Source: Oscillatoriales cyanobacterium USR001
GTDB taxonomy: Bacteria; Cyanobacteriota; Cyanobacteriia; Cyanobacteriales; Microcoleaceae
Assembly: GCA_001698425.1 (NCBI GenBank)
Contig: MBRE01000093.1
Span: forward strand, 1 to 32,124
Direction: 5' to 3'
Length of the DNA: 32,124 nucleotides
This document shows, in pieces, positions 14,558 to 21,682 of this stretch; positions within the stretch are counted from its first letter, which is position 1, and each line of letters begins with the position of its first letter. The notes under the pieces were generated by a model. The model made no database searches. It was not told where the DNA came from and saw nothing but the letters and a program-made list of their open reading frames with translations. A program made the translations under genes and the position numbers.

Positions 14558-14848
14558 ATGCAAATCATCCTCAGTTCGCAGCAGAGCCAAATTCTTCAAT
14601 CACTCGTGCAGCAAGGCGGGTACGTTTCCCTAGAAGAAGCAATTGATACCGCTCTCGTACTCCTTGCCGATGAAATAGTACAGCAAAACTCCGACTCAAC
14701 CCCAGAATACTTGGCTTGGGTGGAGCAGACGCGACTAAAAATTGAACAAGGCCTACAGGCAGCAGAGCGAGGGGATGTCTTAGATGTAGAAGAAGTGTTG
14801 GCTCGATTGCGGAGTAAAGTCGAAACTGCGAGATCGACCTCACTATGA
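14558..14848 (+). CDS. ParD-like antitoxin
   Basis: A 96-aa protein with the ParD/CC2985 pattern: a short ribbon-helix-helix N-terminus (MQIILSSQQSQILQSLVQQGGYVSLEEAIDTAL) and a charged toxin-binding C-terminus with 'EYLAWVEQTRLKIEQGLQAAERGDVLDVEEVLARL'. Its stop overlaps the start of the toxin gene (ATGA, 14845-14848), the usual arrangement of translationally coupled antitoxin and toxin. The promoter is probably in the 40-bp repeated element at 14481-14520, and ParD proteins normally repress their own operon. Confidence 0.85.
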   Translation: MQIILSSQQSQILQSLVQQGGYVSLEEAIDTALVLLADEIVQQNSDSTPEYLAWVEQTRLKIEQGLQAAERGDVLDVEEVLARLRSKVETARSTSL

Positions 14849-15141
14849 GAGCTTTACGCATAACTGCTCCCGCCTGTCAAGACTTAGAAGAAATATCTGA
14901 ATATTTTCTGCTCATCAGCGTTGATGCTGGCGATCGCTTCGTACAAACATTTACCCAAAAGTGCCAACACCTCGCAAGATTCCCTTATATCGGCAAGTCC
15001 TACGCTCAACTCAGACCTGGTTTGCGAGGACTTTTGCTGATGGGTTACATCGTATTTTATCAGGTTGTTGAAGATGATATCGAAATTCTCCGGGTTGTCA
15101 GTGGCTATCGCAATTTACAGGGGATATTTCAAAATGACTAA
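14845..15141 (+). CDS. ParE/RelE-superfamily toxin
   Basis: The 98-aa protein begins MRALRITAPACQDLEEISEYF, the ParE-type start with an alpha-helical hairpin, and has the conserved RFPYIGKSYAQLRPGLRGLLLMGYIVFYQVVEDDIEILRVVSGYRNL block. Arg-rich strands and the final 'ILRVV-G-R' motif are typical of ParE toxins. ParE members usually poison DNA gyrase, whereas RelE members cut mRNA; the ParD-like partner favours the former. The frame is intact, so this is the only complete toxin-antitoxin pair in the island. Confidence 0.85.
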   Translation: MRALRITAPACQDLEEISEYFLLISVDAGDRFVQTFTQKCQHLARFPYIGKSYAQLRPGLRGLLLMGYIVFYQVVEDDIEILRVVSGYRNLQGIFQND

Positions 15142-15261
15142 AATTGCGATCGCTTATCGCCCGAATTTCGCTCCTAGCAAGTCGGAAAGACGATGAACTG
15201 AGGTCGAGGGATTAGGATGCGATCGCGGGGGGAAAGGGAAAATGCGATACTCAATAAATCT

Positions 15262-15328
15262 GCTGGCTAGAGAGGCGATCGACGCATGGGGTCCCAGAAA
15301 CCGGGTTTTTTAGAGGCTCTGTGCGTCA
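15262..15328. repeat. 67-bp repeat with 'ctggctagagaggcgatcg', copy 1
   Basis: It runs from CTGGCTAGAGAGGCGATCGA to the GTGCGTCAC in the loop of the next element. A near-identical copy occurs at 16161-16228, and its first about 22 bases also recur at 15650-15671. The three positions mark joints in the rearranged island. Confidence 0.8.
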
Positions 15329-15362
15329 CAACGAAGTATTTTCGTCAAAAAACCCGGTTTCT
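15296..15362. repeat. 67-bp MITE-like element, 16-bp inverted ends AGAAACCGGG...CCCGGTTTCT
   Basis: AGAAACCGGGTTTTTT (15296-15311) pairs exactly with AAAAAACCCGGTTTCT (15347-15362). Partial or altered copies lie at 4862, 8591, 16195 and 16965-17014. The ends could form a terminator-like hairpin in either direction. Confidence 0.85.
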
Positions 15363-15650
15363 TAGGTTCAGCGCGTCAGTCCTGTGGAAGCACCATTAAA
15401 GAATCGCGATCGCACAGCCTTCGATCGTGATTAATACCAATTCCTCGATCTACAGCTACAGATTTGACCCCCCTGTTCCCCTTGGCAAGGGGGGACGGCG
15501 AAGCCGGGGGGTAGAGATTTATAAATAGGCATATAGAGACACTAATCCTATCGAAGCGCAAAAAAGCTAATAATAGGAATAATGATTTAAAAAAACCGCC
15601 ATAAATTTAGGACTGTAACAATTAGCGAAGATAAACTTTTCAGCAACAGC
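15340..15650. repeat. Direct repeat of about 310 bp, copy 1
   Basis: It matches 16993-17297 with few differences, the clearest being a six-base deletion in the G-run of the second copy (15490-15495). It includes an AACCCGGTTTCT arm, a segment with the short palindromic 'cccccctgttccccttggcaagg', and a RAYT 3' remnant. The stretch 15142-15668 holds no gene beyond these repeats. Confidence 0.85.
15567..15650 (-). pseudogene. Truncated RAYT 3' end, remnant 2
   Basis: About 28 codons from the RAYT 3' end (stop at 15567-15569) survive. The match breaks at 15650, where 'tggctagagaggcgatcg' begins. It is part of the 310-bp direct repeat. Confidence 0.8.
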
Positions 15651-15782
15651 TGGCTAGAGAGGCGATCGATGATAAGAATCGCGATCGCACGCCCATCACA
15701 GTCCGATAAATTAGTTTGCAAATATGGTAAAATCATGGAAGTGCAACCAAGACAAATACAGAACTACCTGAAAACAGTCAAA

Positions 15783-16115
15783 ATGCCAACGAGTAGAAGC
15801 TACCATGAGTTTTTGATGGAAACTCTCGCAAATCGGGAGGAGACTGCGGCTTATATTGAGGTGACATTGACAGAAGGTGCTGATGAACCTAAATTGCTCC
15901 CAAAGGTACTCAGAAATGTTGTTGAAGCTTATGTAAAAATGAATAATCTGGCCGAGTCAACTAAACTGAAACATGAGTATCTCGATGGGATCTTGACGGC
16001 GAGTGGTTGTGCAGAAATTTACGCTTTTGTCGAGTTACTTGATGCTTTCGGTTTTCGGCTGGCGGTTACTTGTAAGGAAGATGAATCGATCGCTGAGGAA
16101 GCCACTAAGGAATGA
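15783..16115 (+). CDS. HigA-type (COG3636) addiction-module antitoxin, apparently orphan
   Basis: From 15783 the protein has 110 residues. It reads SRSYHEFLMETLANREETAAYIEVTLTEG, then PKVLRNVVEAYVKMNNLAE, then 'LTASGCAEIYAFVELLDAFGFRLAV'. This is the layout of the HTH antidote family that pairs with RelE-like killer proteins. Those toxins are normally encoded just upstream, but here the upstream DNA is a repeat joint at 15650-15671. No toxin is present on either side. The frame extends back to 15669, and ATG 15735 is an alternative start. The preferred start matches the position where the family usually begins. No good ribosome site is seen. It could be a leftover that protects against a toxin elsewhere. 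Confidence 0.7.
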   Translation: MPTSRSYHEFLMETLANREETAAYIEVTLTEGADEPKLLPKVLRNVVEAYVKMNNLAESTKLKHEYLDGILTASGCAEIYAFVELLDAFGFRLAVTCKEDESIAEEATKE

Positions 16116-16160
16116 CAATAAACCTCTTGCGAAAGTCTCAGGCGATCGCTTTTTAACCTG

Positions 16161-16228
16161 CTGGCTAGAGAGGCGATCGACGCATGGGGTTCTGTGAAAC
16201 CGGGTTTTTTAGAGGCTCTGTGCGTCAC
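16161..16228. repeat. 67-bp repeat with 'ctggctagagaggcgatcg', copy 2
   Basis: It matches 15262-15328 closely. The AACCGGG left arm is present, but the matching right arm beyond it is damaged ('cgtaaaaaacttag'). Confidence 0.8.
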
Positions 16229-16262
16229 CCGAAGTATTATCGTAAAAAACTTAGATATTTAC

Positions 16263-16820
16263 CTACAAAATCGCATCAACACCAATTACCAAATCCGGGA
16301 AGGCAATAGGTGAGATACTTTCACCGCGTCTGAATTGTTGGACACTTTCATACCCATTAATAGATGGGTTGCGATAAACCTCAATCAAGTCAGCCTCAAT
16401 ATCTACGATCCAAAGTTCAATAATCCCAGCTTTGCCATAGAGAACTGACTTCACATTACGGTCATTGTCAATAGTAGTATCTGCTACTTCAATCAGTAAA
16501 TATATGTCTTGAGACTGTGGTGGTGATTCTCGATAAGAGCCCTCACGACGTTTGAGAATTGATAGATCTGGTTGTGGTTCTAATCTACCATTTAGTCTAA
16601 TTGGGGTTTGTGATGTGATTGTGGCACGTTTACCTAAACCCAGGAAGAAAATTTCAAGCAAGCGATCGATACAGCTTGCATGACGAGTACCCATCGGTGA
16701 CATAAAAATAATATCCCCATCAATTAGTTCTGTCCGATCGTCTAGTCCAAGTATCCCAACCTCACCTAGTTTGTGATATTCCTCTACAGTAAATTTCTTT
16801 CTTGTTGCCACTATGGTCAT
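16263..16820 (-). CDS. Uma2-family (DUF820) PD-(D/E)XK nuclease-like protein
   Basis: The 185-aa protein has the Uma2 layout that is very frequent in cyanobacteria. It starts with KKFTVEEYHKLGEVGIL, then Glu31 in RTELIDGDI. EPQPDLSILK carries Asp85, and YLLIEVADTT carries Glu111, followed by a Lys (Lys124) before 'LYGKAGIIELWIVD'. These residues make up the PD-(D/E)XK metal site. No biological role is established for most Uma2 proteins; they are often in mobile or repeat-rich regions, as here. The frame is full length and intact. Confidence 0.9.
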   Translation of the reverse strand: MTIVATRKKFTVEEYHKLGEVGILGLDDRTELIDGDIIFMSPMGTRHASCIDRLLEIFFLGLGKRATITSQTPIRLNGRLEPQPDLSILKRREGSYRESPPQSQDIYLLIEVADTTIDNDRNVKSVLYGKAGIIELWIVDIEADLIEVYRNPSINGYESVQQFRRGESISPIAFPDLVIGVDAIL

Positions 16821-16944
16821 ATTCTCACCATCCTATTACTGAAGCAAGCTCTTTTCATCCCCAACCAGCGATCGCTCTCGATCATACCTCACAACCCCTG
16901 ACTCTTTTCATCCCCAACTGGCGATCGAGGCGATCGACTTTAAC

Positions 16945-16991
16945 AGGACTTACGGATCTGGTTCCAGAAACCGGGTTTTTGCGTAAGTCCT
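16945..16991. repeat. AGGACTTACG inverted-repeat element enclosing an AACCGGG arm
   Basis: AGGACTTACG (16945-16954) pairs with CGTAAGTCCT (16982-16991). The interior contains CCAGAAACCGGGTTTTTG. The remainder of 16821-17429 holds two copies of 'tcttttcatccccaac', the 310-bp repeat, a RAYT remnant and the antitoxin promoter, with no other gene. Confidence 0.8.
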
Positions 16992-16992
16992 A

Positions 16993-17297
16993 TTCGTTAA
17001 AAAACCCGGTTTCTTTGGTTCAGCGCGTCAGTCTGTTGAAGCACCATTAAAGAATCGCGATCGCACAGCCTTCGATCGTGATTAATACCAATTCCTCGAT
17101 CTACAGCTACAGATTTGACCCCCCTGTTCCCCTTGGCAAGGACGGCGAAGCCGGGGGGTAGAGATTTATAAATAGGCATATAGAGACACTAATCCTATCG
17201 AAGCGCAAAAAAGCTAATAATAGGAATAATGATTTAAAAAAACCGCCATAAATTTAGGACTGTAACAATTAGCGAAGATAAATTTTTCAGCAACAGC
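16993..17297. repeat. Direct repeat of about 310 bp, copy 2
   Basis: It matches 15340-15650. Here the homology to the RAYT continues past 17297 up to 17366, so copy 2 keeps more of the RAYT tail and copy 1 was cut at its right end. The two copies flank the HigA-type antitoxin and the Uma2 gene. Confidence 0.85.
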
Positions 17298-17366
17298 CAT
17301 AATTTCAGGATTATTTTCTAACCAAAGCTCCCAAAATCTTTGATCTTCCTCATCTTTTTTCTGAGG
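17214..17366 (-). pseudogene. Truncated RAYT 3' end, remnant 3
   Basis: About 50 codons of the RAYT 3' end (stop at 17214-17216) are present, ending at CTTTTTTCTGAGG, directly before GCGATCGC at 17367-17374. This is the same breakpoint as remnant 1. A toxin-antitoxin operon begins just downstream in both cases. Confidence 0.85.
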
Positions 17367-17374
17367 GCGATCGC

Positions 17375-17402
17375 TTGATTCTCATCCAGAAAATGCTATA
17401 AT
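17375..17402 (+). promoter_or_regulatory. Promoter of the antitoxin/PIN-toxin operon
   Basis: TTGATT (17375-17380) and TATAAT (17397-17402) are separated by 16 bp. The consensus -10 is perfect. The -35 starts immediately after the HIP1 octamer that bounds the RAYT remnant. Confidence 0.6.
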
Positions 17403-17429
17403 TAAATAAATGTATTTTTTTATCAAAGT

Positions 17430-17648
17430 ATGGAAACAATTGCCATTCAAGTTGATGCTGAAGTTGCCAAAGCTTACCGAGAAGCAGAACCGCAAAAACA
17501 GCAAAAAATTCAGACTATTGTCAACGATTGGCTCAGGTTAATTATTCAAGAAAAATCCTTAGATGAAATCATTCAAGAAATGCAAGATCAGGCCAAAGCT
17601 AGTGGGTTAACTCAAGAAATTTTAGATGAGATTCTTCAGAATGGATAA
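17430..17648 (+). CDS. Antitoxin of a PIN-toxin system
   Basis: The 72-aa protein (METIAIQVDAEVAKAYREAEPQKQQKIQTIVNDWLRLIIQ...) has a strand-helix-helix start typical of ribbon-helix-helix antitoxins. A Lys/Gln/Glu-rich C-terminus ends in LDEILQNG. Short proteins of this sort occur next to COG1569-like PIN toxins in cyanobacteria. Its last codons overlap the toxin start by eight bases (ATGGATAA). A good promoter lies just upstream. Because the toxin frame is broken, the antitoxin may now have no partner encoded here. Confidence 0.75.
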   Translation: METIAIQVDAEVAKAYREAEPQKQQKIQTIVNDWLRLIIQEKSLDEIIQEMQDQAKASGLTQEILDEILQNG

Positions 17649-18064
17649 ATTGCGGGTTGTTATTGATACAAACATTTTAGTTAGTAGTATCTTGATTAAT
17701 TCATCTATTCCAGATCTGGCATTCAAAAAAGCGAAAGATTTAGGAATAATTTTGTTTTCCGATTCGACTTTTCAGGAATTGCAAGAAATTCTAAATCGTT
17801 CAAAATTCGATAAATATGTTTCTCTTAGTATTCGTACTCAATTCTTAGCTACATTCAAACTAGAAGCCGAATCAATTAAAATAAGATCAGACTATCAAAG
17901 AGTGTAGAGATCCAAAAGATGACACTATTCTTGAGGTTGCTATTAATGGTAAGGCAACTCACATCATTACAGGCGATCAAGATTTATTAGAACTCCATCC
18001 CTTTCGAGGTGTTGCTATCCTTACTCCTAAGCAGTTTTTAGAAGTTTTCTCATATTTTTCTTAA
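17641..18064 (+). pseudogene. PIN-domain toxin with a frameshift
   Basis: The start MDKLRVVIDTNILVSSIL (17641) carries the first PIN aspartate, and FQELQEIL carries a likely acidic residue. After SDYQRV the frame ends at TAG 17905-17907. One frame over, from 17900, the sequence continues ECRDPKDDTILEVAINGKATHIITGDQDLLELHPF and ends ...FSYFS with TAA at 18062-18064. That second part holds the other two acidic residues (CRDPKDD and TGDQDLL) of the PIN active site. One extra base near 17896-17899 (CAAAGAG) accounts for the break. The truncated product of about 88 residues cannot be a working nuclease. A start at 17626 exists in the same frame but the overlap with the antitoxin makes 17641 more likely. 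Confidence 0.88.
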
Positions 18065-18066
18065 AA

Positions 18067-18106
18067 GGCGATCGCACTTACTTCTGCTAAAATAAAAACA
18101 GCGATC
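18067..18106. repeat. 40-bp promoter-like element, copy 2
   Basis: GGCGATCGCACTTACTTCTGCTAAAATAAAAACAGCGATC in outline. It follows the PIN toxin remnant by two bases and faces the 3' end of the gene at 18123, so here it has no gene to drive on its own strand. Confidence 0.7.
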
Positions 18107-18122
18107 GCACTTCTTACCCAAC

Positions 18123-18626
18123 TTATGAAGTGATTAATTCTCCTACTAATTGTCGGAATTCTCCTGTTTGAGGATTCAATTTAAAACTGTCACCATCCAT
18201 TAATCTTATCGTTAAATTATCCTCATTTATGATAATTTGTTCTGGCAAATCGGGGAAGCCATGATTAAATCTTAAAGAACCATTGAGGTTAAATAATAAT
18301 ATTTCGTGTTCCGTCAAAACTGCCGTCACTTCTTGAACGATTTTAATCTGAATTAGGTTAGCTGTTAAAGGCATGGCAACACAAATGTGACCGCTTGACA
18401 GACAAAGGGCTACTAATTGTCGATCGATACCTATCCAAAGCAGTTTTTTATCGGTTGAATATTCAATAGTTAAATCGACTAATTCACTACACCAGCTAAG
18501 TCCATAACATCCTAAAGTTTCTCCCAAGTCTAAGCAAGCAAATTTTCGGGCATATTCGTGAACAATAATTTGCCGAATGGCTGGAATTTGGTTGAATTCT
18601 AATTGGCTGATGGAGTGTATTTGCAT
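18123..18626 (-). CDS. Unknown protein, possible immunity partner of the upstream gene
   Basis: The 167-aa protein is not recognised. It begins MQIHSISQLEFNQIPAIRQIIVHEYARKFACLDLGE and ends with short strand-rich segments (LMDGDSFKLNPQTGEFRQL). It has no signal peptide or membrane segment. Its start lies 9 bp after the stop of the gene at 18636-19004, so the two are probably co-transcribed and translationally linked. In polymorphic toxin loci a small second gene just after a toxin domain usually encodes immunity; this is the only reason to suggest that role. Confidence 0.55.
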   Translation of the reverse strand: MQIHSISQLEFNQIPAIRQIIVHEYARKFACLDLGETLGCYGLSWCSELVDLTIEYSTDKKLLWIGIDRQLVALCLSSGHICVAMPLTANLIQIKIVQEVTAVLTEHEILLFNLNGSLRFNHGFPDLPEQIIINEDNLTIRLMDGDSFKLNPQTGEFRQLVGELITS

Positions 18627-18635
18627 AACTTTTGG

Positions 18636-19004
18636 TTATTGATAAATTAAAGGAACTATTGAGGTAACTTGAGGAATGGTATTCAAGTTGCCTTGGGGAT
18701 AAAAGTAACGAACGATGATAGCACCTGGCTTTTCTCCCCCACTCAATTCTACTTTTCTGGAGATATGTACGCCATATTCGTTAGTTTTCCGCTCCGGGAC
18801 TTCCAGGGCATTTAATCCTTCTGCAAAGATTTGTAAAAGCTGTTCTTTGCCGCCAGATGCTTCGTCAATTCCCAAAATTCTCAAGTCCCTTAAGTTATCT
18901 GAGGATCGTCTTGCATTAGTGGGGGTGGAGGTGACACGACCGAAAAAGAAGTCGAATTTGCTAGATTTAATGGTAAATCCTATGCCTTGAATCAGTTCAT
19001 CCAT
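18636..19004 (-). CDS. Stand-alone C-terminal toxin-like domain (tentative)
   Basis: The 122-aa protein reads like a detached C-terminal domain. It has GFTIKSSKFDFFFGRVTS near the N-terminus, then RRSSDNLRDLRILGI, then EQLLQIFAEGLNA, and finally strand-rich 'PGAIIVRYFYPQG'. I recall similar ends on large secreted cyanobacterial proteins, but this is from memory and untested. There are only about nine residues before the recognisable block and no secretion signal. The sequence AAGTCGAATTTGCTAGATT inside the gene recurs just upstream (19030-19048), showing local rearrangement. No ribosome site is clear. It could be an orphan toxin cassette. Confidence 0.5.
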   Translation of the reverse strand: MDELIQGIGFTIKSSKFDFFFGRVTSTPTNARRSSDNLRDLRILGIDEASGGKEQLLQIFAEGLNALEVPERKTNEYGVHISRKVELSGGEKPGAIIVRYFYPQGNLNTIPQVTSIVPLIYQ

Positions 19005-19084
19005 TTTGAAAAAGGGTTGTCACCTCTCAAAAAGTCGAATTTGCTAGATTAATTGATCGCGATCGCAATAGGTTAACTATGGTC

Positions 19085-19124
19085 GGCGATCGCACTTACT
19101 TCTGCTAAAATAAAAACAGCGCTC
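19085..19124. repeat. 40-bp promoter-like element, copy 3
   Basis: Nearly identical to the copies at 14481 and 18067, with GCGCTC in place of GCGATC at its end. The following 'tacttcattctatcataatg' also resembles the DNA after copy 1, so this copy probably came from before a ParD-like gene now lost. Confidence 0.7.
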
Positions 19125-19177
19125 TACTTCATTCTATCATAATGACTCGGTTTATCCACGACCAATTTGATCCTTAA

Positions 19178-19320
19178 ATAACAAATAACAAATAACAAAT
19201 AACAAATAACAAATAACAAATAACAAATAACAAATAACAACTAACAAATAACAACTAACAAATAACAAATAACAACTAACAACTAACAACTAACAACTAA
19301 CAACTAACAATTAACAATTA
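19178..19320. repeat. Heptamer tandem repeat (A/C/T)TAACAA, about 20 units
   Basis: Units of seven bases run from 19178 to the argB stop at 19322, first ATAACAA, then a mix with CTAACAA, then TTAACAA. Heptanucleotide repeats of this sort are known in cyanobacteria. Three more TTAACAA units end the GTPase gene at about 25291-25311. Confidence 0.95.
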
Positions 19321-19321
19321 A

Positions 19322-20221
19322 CTATTGCCGAGTTCTAAAATCCGAAGCTACAATCATCGAGCCAATCCCTGCATCTGTGAATATTTCTTGCAACAAAGCA
19401 TGAGGAATGCGACCATCAATAATATGAGCAGCATGGACACCTTGAGCCAAACTTCGGACGCAACAATTTACCTTGGGAATCATTCCACCAGAGACAACTC
19501 CAGACTCAATTAATGCCCTCGCTTCTTGAATATCAAGCTTCGCAATCAGAGTATCTGGGTTGTGATAATCCTCCAAAATACCAGCCGTATCAGTCAGCAA
19601 AATTAATTTTTCCGCTCCCAAAGCAGCGGCAATTTCACCAGCAACTGTGTCAGCATTAATATTATAAGCTTGACCTGTTTCATCGGCCGCCACACTGGAA
19701 ACTACTGGGATATAACCACCATTCACCAGCGATTCTAAAATACTAATTTTGACGCTACTAACTTCTCCCACAAAACCAATATCTTCCTGACCTTGTGGAC
19801 GGGCTCGAATCAAATTAGCATCTTGACCGCATAAACCTACTGCTCGGCCGCCTGCTTGGTTAATTAGAGAGACAATTTCTTTATTTACTCTCCCTACTAA
19901 TACCATTTCCACGACATCCATTGTCGCTGCATCTGTGACTCTCAAACCATTTTTGAATTGCGGTTCAATTCCCAATTTAGTTAACCAAGTGTTAATTTCT
20001 GGGCCGCCACCATGAACTACAACGGGACGCGCGCCTACGCAGGAGAGTAATACAATGTCCCGCATTACCTTATCTTTAAGGTTACTGTCTTTCATGGCTG
20101 CACCACCATATTTGACAACTATGGTACGCCCGACAAACTGTTGAATGTAGGGTAGTGCTTCTGAGAGGATCTCCGCCCGATTGGTTTCGGACTTTCTATC
20201 AAAATCGCTTTGTTTGAGCAT
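19322..20221 (-). CDS. argB: N-acetylglutamate kinase
   Basis: The 299-aa protein phosphorylates N-acetyl-L-glutamate, the committed step of arginine synthesis. Motifs are VVKYGGAAM (phosphate-binding start), VVHGGGPEI (substrate), and NINADTVAGEIAAALGAEKLILLTD, followed by SGGMIPKVN near the C-terminus. Length is normal. In Synechococcus and Synechocystis the enzyme is activated by PII, and this one keeps the usual N-terminal helix (SEALPYIQQF) seen in arginine-inhibited forms. It follows murF by 54 bp and is probably in the same transcript. Its stop codon touches the heptamer array. Confidence 0.96.
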   Translation of the reverse strand: MLKQSDFDRKSETNRAEILSEALPYIQQFVGRTIVVKYGGAAMKDSNLKDKVMRDIVLLSCVGARPVVVHGGGPEINTWLTKLGIEPQFKNGLRVTDAATMDVVEMVLVGRVNKEIVSLINQAGGRAVGLCGQDANLIRARPQGQEDIGFVGEVSSVKISILESLVNGGYIPVVSSVAADETGQAYNINADTVAGEIAAALGAEKLILLTDTAGILEDYHNPDTLIAKLDIQEARALIESGVVSGGMIPKVNCCVRSLAQGVHAAHIIDGRIPHALLQEIFTDAGIGSMIVASDFRTRQ

Positions 20222-20275
20222 GGGATGTAGAATTATTCTTTAGTATGTAGTTTACCACTAATTGCACCATATTTT

Positions 20276-21661
20276 TTACCTCGTAATATTAAATCCGGTT
20301 ACATCCGCCCGAAAAATATCGGCAACTCGATTTAATTCTACTGAATGGGAAGCCTTAAATAAAATGCGATCGCCTGCTTTGACAAACTTTTGCAAATCCT
20401 GCGCCATTTTCTCCCGTGCATCTATTTGGTTAATATCTCCCAACTCAATTAAAGGTAAACCAGTTGCACCATCAGCCATCGCTGCTGCCTCTTCAAAATC
20501 TGCTAAAATAAACAAAGCATCAAGATTTAATTCTCGGACAGTTGCCCCTACTTGTCGATGAAATTCCAGAGATTCTTCTCCTAATTCTTTCATCGTCCCT
20601 AATACCGCAATTCGTCGCTTTCCGGGAGTTTTTGCTAACATCTGTAAAGCTGCAATCATTGACTCTAAACCGGCATTGTAAGTCTCATCCAGAATGATGA
20701 TATCATTACTTAACTCGTAGCGTTTAGCCCTTCCTGATGGTAATTCTACTGACAAACCATCCGTTAAAGATTCCCAATTTATACCCAAAACTTTCGCCAC
20801 TGCTAAAGCTGCTAAATAGTTAATGGCGTTGTGATTACCGGGCAAAGGTAAAGGCAGTTTTAAGCCATCAATAGTAATAGTATTTTCGTCAAGTAATTCT
20901 GGGCATAAGTCACCTTTTTCTAAGCCGTAAGTAAAAGTTGTGCCTTGCCAAACTCTAGCGGCTGTTGTCATTAATAAAGTATTGTCAGCGTTAAGAATAG
21001 CGGTACTATTCTCAGGCATTTCTGCTAGTAACTCGCACTTCGCTTCCGCGATCGCTTCTCTGGAACCTAACCTACCAATATGCGCCGTCCCCACATTAGT
21101 AATTACTGCAATTGTTGGTTGGGCAATTTGACTCAAAAGTGCAATTTCTCCAGGGCCGCGCATTCCCATTTCAATCACTGCATATTGATCCTCTGGTGCA
21201 AGTTCTAAAAGAGTTTTCGGAACTCCAATTTCATTGTTATAATTAAGTTGCGTTTTCAGCACATTTCCCTGAGTTGCTAAAACTGCCGAAATTAATTCTT
21301 TAGTAGTAGTTTTACCCACCGAACCTGTCACCGCAATTACTGGAATTTTAAATTGTTTGCGCCACCAATGAGCGATCGCTTGGTAAGCTTTCAAAGTATC
21401 ATCTACTCGAAATAAGGGAAGAGAGAGATTTTCGCTAGTCCAATTGCGATCGACAACAGCCGCGATCGCGCCCAATTCTAACGCCTTACCAACAAATTTA
21501 TGACCATCAAAATTTTCCCCTCGCAAAGCCACAAACACCTCACCCACCTTGAGACTGCGGGTATCTGTGGCGATACCGATCGCCATTTCACGATCGAACT
21601 CTACAGACGGCATCACCGCCAAAATTTCAGCTAATTGGGTAAGGGTAACACGACAAACCAT
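20276..21661 (-). CDS. murF: UDP-N-acetylmuramoyl-tripeptide--D-Ala-D-Ala ligase
   Basis: This Mur ligase adds D-Ala-D-Ala to the cytoplasmic peptidoglycan precursor. The ATP loop is VTGSVGKTTTKE (about residues 111-122), then YNNEIGVPKTLL, and the conserved 'NAGLESMIAAL' and 'GTMKELGEES' blocks of the C-terminal domain. From ATG 21661 the protein has 461 residues and begins MVCRVTLTQLAEIL, like other cyanobacterial MurF proteins. The frame is open seven codons further (MQCESRL, 21682), which is less likely. Gene order is murF then argB; the upstream side faces a divergent gene. Confidence 0.95.
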   Translation of the reverse strand: MVCRVTLTQLAEILAVMPSVEFDREMAIGIATDTRSLKVGEVFVALRGENFDGHKFVGKALELGAIAAVVDRNWTSENLSLPLFRVDDTLKAYQAIAHWWRKQFKIPVIAVTGSVGKTTTKELISAVLATQGNVLKTQLNYNNEIGVPKTLLELAPEDQYAVIEMGMRGPGEIALLSQIAQPTIAVITNVGTAHIGRLGSREAIAEAKCELLAEMPENSTAILNADNTLLMTTAARVWQGTTFTYGLEKGDLCPELLDENTITIDGLKLPLPLPGNHNAINYLAALAVAKVLGINWESLTDGLSVELPSGRAKRYELSNDIIILDETYNAGLESMIAALQMLAKTPGKRRIAVLGTMKELGEESLEFHRQVGATVRELNLDALFILADFEEAAAMADGATGLPLIELGDINQIDAREKMAQDLQKFVKAGDRILFKASHSVELNRVADIFRADVTGFNITR

Positions 21662-21682
21662 TAATCGGGACTCACATTGCAA

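Noticed and set aside
15376..15561. Minus-strand frame of 61 aa, recurring at 16997-17179
   Set aside because: Both copies are the same 310-bp direct repeat with no ribosome site; the frame is a by-product of repeat DNA.
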